A stretch of DNA of 64,000 nucleotides, from NCBI GenBank assembly GCA_024235835.1, contig JACKLQ010000002.1, positions 1,132,635 to 1,196,634 of the forward strand, written 5' to 3'. The stretch is from Thiobacillus sp. Its GTDB lineage: Bacteria > Pseudomonadota > Gammaproteobacteria > Burkholderiales > Thiobacillaceae. Both the position numbers and the translations under genes were made by a program. Position 1 is the first letter of the stretch. Every line of letters starts with the position of its first letter. The notes beneath the pieces are model-generated. The model did no database searches. It worked only from the letters and a program-made list of their open reading frames with translations, and was not told the origin of the DNA. Below are positions 1-7,795 of the stretch, in pieces.

Positions 1-1020
1 CGCCGCCCGCGGTTCCCGGTCCAGCCAGAAGCGGCAGTAGTCCAGCACCAGGGGTTCGATGTCGTTGGCGTAGCGGTAGATGTCCTGGTAGGAGGGCGTG
101 CGCCCCAGGGCGGTCATGGCCTTGGACATGGCGTTCACGAAGCCCCAGACGAACTGAGCGAAGTTGGCCCCCTCCCCCTCCTTGGGCAACTGGTTGGTGA
201 TGCGGGTGGCCACCTCGGTCACCCGGGAGAAGCTGCCCACCGGGTTGTAGCGGGCCGAGAGCTCCGGGTAGCCCAGGTGGAAGAAGTGGAACTCCCCCGC
301 TCGTCCGGCACGCCGGGCCTCGGCGTACATGCGCTTCAACAGGTCGGCGTCCCCCTTGGGGTCGAACACGATCACCACGTCGCCGCGCCGGATGTCCTGG
401 GTGATGAGGAGCTCGGCCAGCCGGGTCTTGCCCACCCGGGTGGTGCCCAGCACCAGCATGTGGCCCACCCGCTCGCCCAGGTCCATCCAGACCGCGTCCT
501 CGTCCGGTTCCACGCCGTGAATGGCCGGGTCGCCCCCCACGGGCGGCAGGGGGGCGACTGGGTTCCACCAGGCCTCGCTGCGAGTGAGCCGGCCCAGCCA
601 GTCGAACAGCGTACCCTCCACGCCTCGTTCCAGGCGCCGGGTCGCCCGGTACAGCAGCCCGGGTCTCAGTAGCTCCCGGTACGCCGGGTTGCGGGTGTCA
701 TGCAGCCGCTGGGAATGGCGTCGATCCCAGGCGAAGCCCATGCCCAGGAACAGCGCCCGCTCCGACCAGGGGATCGCTTCCGCGGCCAGGCGGTAGCGGG
801 GCAGGCGTCGCAGATTGGCCTGGTAGCGCAACAGACTACTACCTTGGACCAGGCGCCAGCCGGCATGGGCGAACAGGCCGGCAGCAATCAGATAGGCCAT
901 GATGGGAGGCAGCATAAAGGTCTCCGGGCTGAGGACGATCCCCAGGGCAGCCAGGAAGAACACCCCGACGGGAATGAACTCCACCGGCCGGCGCAGGAGG
1001 TTCTCTACGGGATAGGCCAT
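1..1020 (-). CDS. traD: TraD-type conjugative coupling protein (partial, C-terminus outside window)
   Basis: Type IV coupling protein, the inner-membrane ATPase that hands the relaxase-DNA complex to the secretion channel. The reverse strand reads open from ATG at 1020 to the window edge, giving 340 residues. Two membrane segments lie at about residues 15-50. Walker A GTTRVGKT is at 192-199 and Walker B VVIVFDPKGD at 215-224, the usual arrangement of the TraD/TraG family in SXT- and PFGI-like elements. The start lies 6 bp after the stop of the small gene before it, so it is the third gene of a traI-small-traD operon. The C-terminal half is missing only because the window ends. Family call is firm; assignment to the SXT/TOL subfamily is from memory of gene order. 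Confidence 0.93.
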   Translation of the reverse strand, partial: MAYPVENLLRRPVEFIPVGVFFLAALGIVLSPETFMLPPIMAYLIAAGLFAHAGWRLVQGSSLLRYQANLRRLPRYRLAAEAIPWSERALFLGMGFAWDRRHSQRLHDTRNPAYRELLRPGLLYRATRRLERGVEGTLFDWLGRLTRSEAWWNPVAPLPPVGGDPAIHGVEPDEDAVWMDLGERVGHMLVLGTTRVGKTRLAELLITQDIRRGDVVIVFDPKGDADLLKRMYAEARRAGRAGEFHFFHLGYPELSARYNPVGSFSRVTEVATRITNQLPKEGEGANFAQFVWGFVNAMSKAMTALGRTPSYQDIYRYANDIEPLVLDYCRFWLDREPRAA

Positions 1021-1026
1021 GGATGA

Positions 1027-1254
1027 CTACTGCACCCCCGCCGCCTGCAGATCCTCCAGCAGCATGGCCGCGCTGACCTCGCAGTCATAGGTACCCACGA
1101 AGACGGCCTCGGGGCGTTGCAGCCAGCGGGCTTCCAGCTGCCCATCGGCGGGACACGAGACGATCTCGCCGTCGAGCAGGAACACCGCGCGCGGCCGGTC
1201 GCCGGCCAGGATACGATCCAGCAGGGATTGGAGTGGGGTGGGAATGGAGGTCAT
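1027..1254 (-). CDS. small hypothetical protein between traI and traD
   Basis: 75-residue soluble protein with no signal peptide or membrane segment. Its ATG overlaps the traI stop as ATGA and traD starts 6 bp after its stop, so it is translated as part of the relaxase operon. I do not recognise the family. Its position suggests an accessory role in DNA processing, which is inference only. Confidence 0.7.
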   Translation of the reverse strand: MTSIPTPLQSLLDRILAGDRPRAVFLLDGEIVSCPADGQLEARWLQRPEAVFVGTYDCEVSAAMLLEDLQAAGVQ

Positions 1255-3296
1255 GACAGGGCATCCTGGGCAGGTTCGGGATTCACCTTGATGAGGTGGG
1301 GATTGGCCGGAGGAACGGGCTCGACGAAGCGCCGGGGCTCGCGGATGATCATCACGGAGAGCGGGCTCCCGCCCCGGCCGTTGCGGCGTACCACCTGGTA
1401 GCGGTGTACGTTGGTCTTGCGTGGGCCGAGCACATGCCAGCCAGCCTTGATCACCTCCCGCTGGATACCGGTGCCGACCTTGTCCTCCGCCAGGGTGGAG
1501 GGGCTGCCGTCCCCCTTCTCGCCAAAGCGCTCGGCGAAGTGGCGGAAGATGCGCGGCGAGACCAGCAGCATGCCCTCGGGCACAAAGTGCACCATCGCGC
1601 CGGTTTCGTTGTAGGCGATGGCGCCCCCCGCCAGACCCTGCTGCAGCCAGGCCATGAAGCGCAGGGCGGCCTCGGAGGGCGGCTGAGGAACATTCCGCCC
1701 CATCTGCTTCTCCCGGGCCTTGGCTGCCGTAATTGGATTATCCGGCTTGTCCGGCAGGCGCATGGGCGCGATGCGGCGAGCCTCCGGTGGCCTGGGCAAG
1801 AAGGTGGTGGCGTCATCCTCGTATTCCAGGAATTCCTCCTCCTGCATGGGCACCTGTGCCGTGTCCGGGTCGGGGGTCGACATGGACTGCAGACGGGAAG
1901 GCATGACGCTGGCAGGTATTGTGTCGCCCCCTTCCGGCACGGGACCTGCCCGGTCCTTAGGCCCCCCATCGTCGGTGGGGACTATGACGGAGACGTTCCC
2001 GGCCCCCTGCTGGAGCGGCTCTCCGGCCGCTTCCGCATCACCGGTCAGAGGAATGACCTGGCCCACGAAGTCTGCCGGGTAATGCTCCGGATCAGGATAG
2101 AGCTTCACGATAGGGAAGCACAGCAGGGTCAGCACCTGGTCGAATCCCTCCATGCGCACCCGCATCCGCCAGATCGCCCCGCCGGTCTCCGGGTTGGGGA
2201 TCAGGGCACCGTATTCCTGCCAGACGTCGAACAACCGATCGTTCTTCTCCGGCCCGGGTATGCCGCTGGCGGACTCATGGGCGGCGAGATAGTCCCGCAC
2301 CTCGTCCGCCAGACGTTTGGACACGAACCAGACGCATCCATTCGCGACGAACCCCGCTGCGCCCGGCCGGTTCAGGGGCAGGCGCCCTCCCTCGGCCAGC
2401 ATCCGGCGCAGGGCCTCCATCAGGCGTTCGACAAGAGGCACCGCCCTGGCGTTGGCGAAGCGGGTACGTGGTCCCTCCAGCAGATTGCGGCGCACCGATT
2501 CCCGGTCCGCCTCGATCACGATCCGGGCCAGGGCACTGGCCTTGTCCTCGCCCGAGAGAAACGCGGTGAGCTGGGTCAGCAATTCTGCATCCTCCGACAG
2601 CCAGGCGAGGGTAGTCTGGGAGACTATCCGCTGCATCAGGAAGATGCTCATGCGCTGATGGGCGGCGTAGTCCCGCACACCCGACAGGCCGGCCGGAGAG
2701 GCGCACGAGGCTTCGAACAGCACGCGGTAACGGACCGCCCCGCACTCGGCCATGGCACCGGCCAGGGGCGACCAGGGCCCCTCCCCACGCGGCTTGGCGA
2801 TGACCACATGCAGATCCGTGAGGGGCTTGCCCACGTCATGGATGAGTGCTGCCAGGAACACCCCGAAGGACCAGCGGTGTTCCCGGCGCTGGATGTCCTC
2901 GGGCGCCACGCCGGGGGGCAGGACCCGGGCACGCCGCAGATGCAGGGCGATGTTCGCCGTCTCCAGGGCATGCAGCAGCAGGCCCCCGGGCTGGGCATGG
3001 TGGTGGGATTCCGAGGCCGGCAGCAACTGGGCAAAAGTCATGAACCGGCTGATGGTCTGGCCATAGTCCCGCTCGAAGTTGGCCGGTGCAAGACCGGTCT
3101 TCACGCGAATGGAGGTGAGGAGGGAACCTGCGTCCAGATGCCGTTTCAAATCCTCTTCGGGCAGGACAGGCATCCAGCCCGGCGGGATTTCTGTCTCCTG
3201 CTTCTGCCGGGTTTGCGGGCCTCTCGTGGTGAAGGTCACGGCCACCCCTGCTGCCAGGCTGGCGGCACCGAGCAAGGCGGCGACTGTCTCCATCAT
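1251..3296 (-). CDS. traI: MOBH-family relaxase TraI
   Basis: Conjugative relaxase that nicks oriT and starts strand transfer. The 681-residue protein begins with a short hydrophobic segment (residues 4-22). It carries the HD-hydrolase-like TraI_2 signature: a HHH cluster at 98-100, a histidine at 109 in GGLLLHALE, and HD at 153-154 in LIHDVGKP. These metal-binding histidines and aspartate define MOBH relaxases such as those of SXT/R391 and R27. The C-terminal part (after about residue 530) matches the usual TraI C-terminal domain in position, following a Pro/Glu-rich linker. It is the first gene of a minus-strand operon with a small gene and traD. An oriT would be expected nearby, but I could not identify one. 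Confidence 0.93.
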   Translation of the reverse strand: MMETVAALLGAASLAAGVAVTFTTRGPQTRQKQETEIPPGWMPVLPEEDLKRHLDAGSLLTSIRVKTGLAPANFERDYGQTISRFMTFAQLLPASESHHHAQPGGLLLHALETANIALHLRRARVLPPGVAPEDIQRREHRWSFGVFLAALIHDVGKPLTDLHVVIAKPRGEGPWSPLAGAMAECGAVRYRVLFEASCASPAGLSGVRDYAAHQRMSIFLMQRIVSQTTLAWLSEDAELLTQLTAFLSGEDKASALARIVIEADRESVRRNLLEGPRTRFANARAVPLVERLMEALRRMLAEGGRLPLNRPGAAGFVANGCVWFVSKRLADEVRDYLAAHESASGIPGPEKNDRLFDVWQEYGALIPNPETGGAIWRMRVRMEGFDQVLTLLCFPIVKLYPDPEHYPADFVGQVIPLTGDAEAAGEPLQQGAGNVSVIVPTDDGGPKDRAGPVPEGGDTIPASVMPSRLQSMSTPDPDTAQVPMQEEEFLEYEDDATTFLPRPPEARRIAPMRLPDKPDNPITAAKAREKQMGRNVPQPPSEAALRFMAWLQQGLAGGAIAYNETGAMVHFVPEGMLLVSPRIFRHFAERFGEKGDGSPSTLAEDKVGTGIQREVIKAGWHVLGPRKTNVHRYQVVRRNGRGGSPLSVMIIREPRRFVEPVPPANPHLIKVNPEPAQDALS

Positions 3297-3979
3297 TGCC
3301 CATTGCGGCCATACAGACCGGGACCTGCGGATTTCGCTGAGAAGACCCTACCCAAACGGTGTTGGGGCACACGGACGGTATTGGCTGTCCGGAATGGGTG
3401 TGGCCTCGTCAATACGGATTCCTGAGGCGGCTTCATGCACAAGCTCGCTGCTCGATGGGGTGGGCAGATACCGTAACGATCGCCGCCATCCCATGACAGC
3501 GAGAAATCAGAGATTCAGACCGTCGTTTTCCCCAAGACCCTCGGGCATTCGCCGAATAGACTCGAAACCTGGATCCATGACGTGGCCGCCAAGCAGTTCG
3601 TGCTTCCGATTTTCATAGTGCACCGTAGGCAGTTGAGGGGGCGCCGCAGGTCCACTTGTTTCCCCTCTTCCGCGAGTCTGCTGCCTCACCCCCCCTTCTT
3701 GGCGAACACCTCTGGCCGCACCTTGGATATGCAGGAAAGGGCAGCGCCCGTACGTGGCTTGATTCGCTCCCGTCTAAGCTCGCGGGCTACTTCAGTCGGT
3801 CATTCAAACGGCCGGACTACATCTGATACCTGCCAGACACCGTAGGCGTGCTGTTCGGCCAGAACGGACTGTCGCTGGTCGGGCCGTCTGGGGCCGCAGT
3901 GCTGCGGTTACCTGCCGCTCAGCCTAGCTCAGGGACGAACGGCAGCTTACCCACCCAACCGGCGAATTCACACTTCCAC
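3297..3979. other. 683-bp region without a recognisable gene upstream of traI
   Basis: The short open frames here have no ribosome binding sites or recognisable sequence on either strand. The promoter of the traI operon should lie in the part next to 3296. The rest looks like decayed DNA at the left boundary of the cargo region. It is a reasonable place to look for oriT. Confidence 0.5.
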
Positions 3980-4290
3980 CTAAACGAAGAAGTTGAAGTC
4001 CAGGCCCAATTGCCGCCAGACCTGGGCCCAACTCCAGTCGTAGGAAAAATCACCGAAGGAATGATGGCGCAGGTATAGAGGCAGGAAGCCGGCCAGGTCG
4101 CCCCAGCCATCCCGTAAAGCCGGGTGCATGGCCCGCCAGCCCAGGTCCGGGCCGGCGGCGCCGGTCGCCTCGGCGGTGCGAGGAACGCCCGGCTGACGAA
4201 GGGGGCGCCCCCTGTGTCTAGCCCCTGCCAGTCGGCGTCAGCAAAGGCCTCGGCCCCGGAACGGATCTCCAACCCAAGGCCATTGGGCAT
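3980..4290 (-). pseudogene. remnant of a DUF482/FemAB-like GNAT acetyltransferase gene
   Basis: Starting at ATG 4290, the protein reads as an N-terminal start with GGAPFVSRAFLA. After a shift of one frame near 4189 it continues with GWGDLAGFLPLYLRHHSFGD and then FSYDWSWAQVWRQLGLD, and stops at TAG 3980-3982. The block of LYLRHHSFGDFSYDWSWA followed by LGLD is what I remember as the core of DUF482 (peptidoglycan-related GNAT-fold) proteins. Those run for about 380 residues, so at least two thirds is missing. The start lies 5 bp after the stop of the metallopeptidase gene, suggesting it once formed the end of that operon. Confidence 0.65.
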
Positions 4291-4295
4291 GGCAG

Positions 4296-5402
4296 TTACT
4301 GACCAGGCGGGCGCAATAGCGAGGGCAGCGTCCCCTTGAAGCTGTCGTGCTTCCAGTTCAGGTTGCAGTCCCATTCCGTCGCTGGTGCCGAAGCGTCCTG
4401 TGCCCCTACCTGCGGGCGCACCACGCAATCCAGGATGATGGGCAGGGGCCCGGGGCAGTCGCAGTAGTACTTGTCCACCGGCGACTGCTCCTTCACCGCG
4501 ATGCCCCGCTCCCGCTCCAGCCCCATCAGGCGCTGTACCAGGCTGTCTTTCCTGGCCTCCAGGGGACCCTGGTTCAGTCGCTCGAAATAGACCGCCCGGG
4601 GCTCGTAACCATTGCGCACCCGCACCGGGTTTTCGTAGCGCTCCACCGTGCGCGCCTCGCCCAGCAGGGTGCCGGCGCTGGCCGGGTCGCCGTAGCGGGT
4701 ATGACCGAATTCGTGGGAAATGATGGCGTAGGGGTCCACCAGTTCGTCGCTGGTGGGAAAGCGGCAGCGCATGCCCTGGTCGCCCAGGCCGATGGCTCCG
4801 GGATGGGCCATGGCGCCGGGTCCGGCATAGCCGGAGAACTTGAACGGCTGCACGTCACCGGCGAACTTGGCCGCCTCGGTCAGCCGGCCGGTGAGCAATA
4901 CTGACAGACGTGGCAGCGCACCCCGGGCCACCGCCCGGGACCACGCGGCCTTGTCATATTCCAGATAGCCCTGATTGAACAGGCGCAGGGTGTCGTCGGC
5001 CACGGCCCGCAGCCAGACCGCCCCGGCGTCACTCAGGGCAAAACGCTCCAGCAGGGCCATGGGCTCGGCGGCTAGGGGCAGCCCCAGGGGGTGGGCCTCG
5101 CCCTTGCCGGCCATGTTGACCTTGCGCGCCAGGGCAAAGTGCTCGGCCCGGCGCGCCTGTTCCTCGGCCGCGTCCCGGGGCGGCCGGGTTAGGCGCCCCG
5201 CCCGGGGCGTGCCGTTCGGGGCGCAGGTCAGGACGATCTCGCCCCCGGCCTGCCAAGATGCATCCAAGGCCTGCTCCAAATCCACCGGCTGGCGCTCAGC
5301 CGAGGGCGGCGCGAAATCCGTCGGCGTGGGCGGGCAGTCGGCCGATACGTCGCCAGCAGCCAAACCGAACAGCAGCGTGAGCGTGATGTGTGCGGCCGAC
5401 AT
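4296..5402 (-). CDS. exported zinc metallopeptidase-like protein (HEFGH)
   Basis: Predicted secreted or periplasmic zinc-dependent peptidase of 368 residues. I chose ATG 5402 because it opens a clear signal peptide ending near VSADC and has a GGGGGCGG ribosome site; a longer start at 5453 would lie inside the methyltransferase gene. The zinc motif HEFGH is at residues 230-234, followed by TRYGDP. Several cysteines in the last 60 residues could form disulfides. The start follows the methyltransferase stop by 2 bp, so the genes are translationally coupled. Substrate unknown; the peptidase family cannot be named from sequence alone. Confidence 0.72.
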   Translation of the reverse strand: MSAAHITLTLLFGLAAGDVSADCPPTPTDFAPPSAERQPVDLEQALDASWQAGGEIVLTCAPNGTPRAGRLTRPPRDAAEEQARRAEHFALARKVNMAGKGEAHPLGLPLAAEPMALLERFALSDAGAVWLRAVADDTLRLFNQGYLEYDKAAWSRAVARGALPRLSVLLTGRLTEAAKFAGDVQPFKFSGYAGPGAMAHPGAIGLGDQGMRCRFPTSDELVDPYAIISHEFGHTRYGDPASAGTLLGEARTVERYENPVRVRNGYEPRAVYFERLNQGPLEARKDSLVQRLMGLERERGIAVKEQSPVDKYYCDCPGPLPIILDCVVRPQVGAQDASAPATEWDCNLNWKHDSFKGTLPSLLRPPGQ

Positions 5403-5404
5403 GC

Positions 5405-6019
5405 TCAGACCGCCCCCTGGCTGGACGTTGAACCGCGTTGCCATACCAGGCAACGGTTGTTGGCCGGCATGGCCCGGTCTTCCACCAAGCGCAGGCCGGC
5501 TCGCCGGGCCAGGTCATCCACAGCCTCGAAATCCCGGATGCCTTGGTGGGCACCCCGCTCCGTCAGCCAGACGTCGAAGGCGGCGTTGCTGTCGCTGGTG
5601 TATTGGCCGCCGCAGTTGAATGGTCCATAGACCACCAGCCTGGCATCGGCCGCCAGGAGGTCGGGCAGGTGGGCGAACAGCCGCACCACTTCCGGCCAAG
5701 TCATGATGTGCAGGGTGTTGGCGCTGATTACCGCATCGAACGGGCCCGCCGACCAGGGGTCGTTGACGTCCAGTTCCAGGGGCGGCGGGGCGTTGGCTAG
5801 AGGTGCCTCGTCCAGCCAGGCGCGGATGCCCGGCTGGTTGGCCGCCTGGTCCGAGGCCTGCCAGTTCAACCCGGGCAGGGCGGCGGCGAAATAGACGGCA
5901 TGCTGACCGGTGCCACTGCCGATCTCCAGCACCCGCCGGCGGTCGGTGAAGTGCTCGGCCAGCACCGCCAGGATGGGTTCCCGGTTTCGCTCGCAGGCGG
6001 GGGCGTTGGGTTTGTCCAT
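5405..6019 (-). CDS. DUF938-type SAM-dependent methyltransferase
   Basis: Class I methyltransferase-like protein of 204 residues. SAM-binding motif I is LEIGSGTGQH near residue 33, preceded by ACERNREPIL, a combination typical of DUF938 proteins. Start 6019 is preferred because the typical family start (MDKPNAPACERNR) begins there; a start nine codons further upstream (6046) is possible. No substrate is known for DUF938. It heads a short operon with the metallopeptidase and the broken acetyltransferase-like gene. Confidence 0.8.
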   Translation of the reverse strand: MDKPNAPACERNREPILAVLAEHFTDRRRVLEIGSGTGQHAVYFAAALPGLNWQASDQAANQPGIRAWLDEAPLANAPPPLELDVNDPWSAGPFDAVISANTLHIMTWPEVVRLFAHLPDLLAADARLVVYGPFNCGGQYTSDSNAAFDVWLTERGAHQGIRDFEAVDDLARRAGLRLVEDRAMPANNRCLVWQRGSTSSQGAV

Positions 6020-6130
6020 GCTTCCGATCCCTGATTGTCCATACAAGGCGCTACCCCCAGTTTAGTGAGTATTGACCTGCGGGCAGGTTCCATTTGCCCC
6101 CGCCACCAACCCGTTCGGAACTGTCAATAA

Positions 6131-6625
6131 TGGGCACCTCGAATAACTCGACACTTTCGGTGAATCCGGCGACGAAACGATGAGCGCAATCGAATCCGCC
6201 TCAGTTTCTTCGGCCAGTGCCGGTGTTGCCGAGCGACATCGCCCCATTTCCTCTCTGGATTACCTATCTCTTGGGCAATCCGGCCCATTTTGGGCGTCAG
6301 AGGCTTCAATTCCCGCTCTCTTGAGATAGGTCAGCCGCTTTAGGTTGTAGCAGACCGCCATCATCGTCATGGCAAAGGTCGCCCGGGTCTGGCCGATGAT
6401 GCGGAGCAACTTGCCGCCCATCTGCGCGATGGCACCGAACACATGCTCCATACGCGCCCGCATCTTGGCAATGCGCCGGTTGCGCCGCTCCTGGCATGCC
6501 GACAGCGGTTGGTTCCGGTGCCCCTTGCGCTGAATGTGGTTGCGGTGCCCCGCGGCTTTCAGCTTCGCCTCCCGATCCACACTGGGATAGCCCTTGAGTG
6601 CCCACCGCCTTACTCGGCAGGGTGA
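6131..6625 (-). mobile_element. remnant of an IS5-family insertion sequence (transposase 3' end)
   Basis: Reading leftward from about 6600, the frame gives KGYPSVDREAKLKAAG, then RIAKMRARMEHVFGAIAQ and FAMTMMAVCYNLKRL, ending at 6260. This is the conserved C-terminal third of IS5-group DDE transposases, including the last catalytic glutamate region (ARMEHVFG). Everything N-terminal to KGY is lost or unrecognisable, so it cannot be active. The sequence GGGCACCTCGAATAAC at 6131 could be the terminal inverted repeat. The remnant ends just upstream of the activator-site pair of the sox operon, so it may have brought two unrelated regions together. Confidence 0.8.
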
Positions 6626-6686
6626 CCACTTCGGCGTCCTGGAGCGAAAAAGACGCCGTTCAAGGCCGAGACCACCTTTGCGGAAT

Positions 6687-6704
6687 GTCATGACATGTCA
6701 TGAC
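6687..6704. promoter_or_regulatory. paired GTCATGAC sites, probable enhancer for the sox operon activator
   Basis: Two copies of the 8-bp palindrome GTCATGAC, at 6687-6694 and 6697-6704, separated by AT. They lie about 97-114 bp upstream of the -24 element at 6801, the distance usual for sigma54 enhancer sites. The same pair occurs upstream of the second operon. I infer binding by the activator encoded at 7796. Confidence 0.75.
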
Positions 6705-6800
6705 CGACGCCCTATCCGCAGGCCTGTTTGTTTGCAACTGCGCCGTATGCGACACCACAATACATGAATAGAAACAGCACGTTAAAGTAATTGTGCGTAT

Positions 6801-6818
6801 TGGCGCGAATGTTGCTGC
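6801..6818 (+). promoter_or_regulatory. sigma54 promoter of soxYZ operon
   Basis: TGGCGCGAATGTTGCTGC matches the -24/-12 consensus, with exactly 10 bp between GG (6802-6803) and GC (6814-6815). The inferred transcript start is near 6827, about 80 nt before soxY. Confidence 0.85.
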
Positions 6819-6905
6819 ACGTTGGCGCCGTGTCGTTGACAGAAGACATGACGCGAAGGTGTGGCAAGAGACGCCTCCATTTCAACACAAGTAACTGGAG
6901 ATTGT

Positions 6906-7376
6906 ATGAACTCAATGCGTAGGAACCTACTGAAAGGCGCCGGCGGGGCTGGCATCGTGAGCATCGCGATAGCGGCTGGCATTCTGAAACCCTCTGCCGC
7001 CCATGCGGCCACCTGGAACAAGGCCGGTTTTGAATCAAAGGATTTGGCAGGTGCCATGAATGCCATTGGCGCCGGTGCTGCCTCGCCATCCAGTGACATC
7101 AGCGTCAAGGCGCCGGACATCGCCGAAAATGGCGCCGTGGTGCCAGTGGAAATCGTCTCCAGCATCGCGGGCACCGAGTCCATTGCCATCATCGGCGAAA
7201 AGAACGCGCTGCCACTGATCGCGGTATTCAACATGATGAACGGGGCGGAGGGGTATGTCTCCACGCGTATCAAGATGGGCGCCACGTCCAACGTGGTGGC
7301 GGTGGTCAAAGCCGGAGGCAAGACCTTCAAGGCGCACAAGGAGGTCAAGGTGACCATCGGCGGCTGCGGCGGTTAA
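6906..7376 (+). CDS. soxY: SoxY, sulfur-carrier subunit of the Sox system
   Basis: Periplasmic carrier protein whose C-terminal cysteine holds the sulfur substrate while other Sox enzymes act on it. The 156-residue product has a twin-arginine signal (MRRNLLKG, then a hydrophobic stretch to SAAHA) and ends in GGCGG, so Cys154 is the carrier cysteine. I chose ATG 6906 because it begins the Tat signal and follows a CTGGAG site. soxZ follows after 52 bp. No soxXA, soxB or soxCD is present in the window, so this is a detached soxYZ pair, as known in several sulfur oxidisers that use it outside the full Sox cycle. Transcription is probably sigma54-dependent. Confidence 0.95.
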   Translation: MNSMRRNLLKGAGGAGIVSIAIAAGILKPSAAHAATWNKAGFESKDLAGAMNAIGAGAASPSSDISVKAPDIAENGAVVPVEIVSSIAGTESIAIIGEKNALPLIAVFNMMNGAEGYVSTRIKMGATSNVVAVVKAGGKTFKAHKEVKVTIGGCGG

Positions 7377-7428
7377 TCACCCACCCCGACCCTATCCTGG
7401 ATATCGAACCGACTACTGGAGAAACGAC

Positions 7429-7743
7429 ATGGCTGAACCGATGAAGATCCGCGCCACCCTGAAGGGGGATGTGGCGGAAGTGAAGTGTCTGATGAACCAC
7501 GTCATGGAGACCGGCCTTCGCAAGGACGCAAAGTCTGGACAAGTGGTGCCGGCTCATCACATCACCAACGTCACCTGCGAAGTGGGTGGCAAGCAGGTGA
7601 TGGATGCCCAATGGGGCGGCGGCATCTCCAAGAACCCCTACTTGGCCATCCGCGTCAAGGGTGCCAAAGTGGGCGACAAGGTGGTGGTAAGCTGGGTGGA
7701 CAATACAGGCGACAAGACCTCCACCGAGGCCAGCGTCGGTTGA
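7429..7743 (+). CDS. soxZ: SoxZ, partner of SoxY
   Basis: 104-residue periplasmic partner that forms the SoxYZ heterodimer. It has no signal peptide, as usual, since SoxZ is carried across by SoxY's Tat signal. Recognisable family blocks are MKIRATLKGDVAEVKCLMNH near the start, ISKNPYLAIRVKGAK in the middle and a basic-strand C-terminus. A good ribosome site (CTGGAGAA) precedes ATG 7429. It sits between soxY and a hairpin before the regulator gene. Confidence 0.95.
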   Translation: MAEPMKIRATLKGDVAEVKCLMNHVMETGLRKDAKSGQVVPAHHITNVTCEVGGKQVMDAQWGGGISKNPYLAIRVKGAKVGDKVVVSWVDNTGDKTSTEASVG

Positions 7744-7753
7744 TTCCGCCGCC

Positions 7754-7782
7754 GGGGATCGGCAACATTCGTGCCGGTCCCC
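7754..7782 (+). terminator. hairpin between soxZ and the regulator gene
   Basis: Arms GGGGATCGGCA (7754-7764) and TGCCGGTCCCC (7772-7782) pair over 11 bp with one G-U and a 7-nt loop. There is no T-run, so it more likely limits read-through or protects the soxYZ message than ends transcription fully. Confidence 0.55.
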
Positions 7783-7795
7783 GCAGCCCCATGAC

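Noticed and set aside
1249..1256. GTCATGAC at the traI/small-gene overlap
   Set aside because: Single copy inside coding sequence and formed by the ATGA overlap; no nearby -24/-12 promoter.
1296..3425. 709-residue plus-strand open frame opposite traI
   Set aside because: A shadow of traI in a high-GC sequence; no ribosome site and no recognisable domains.
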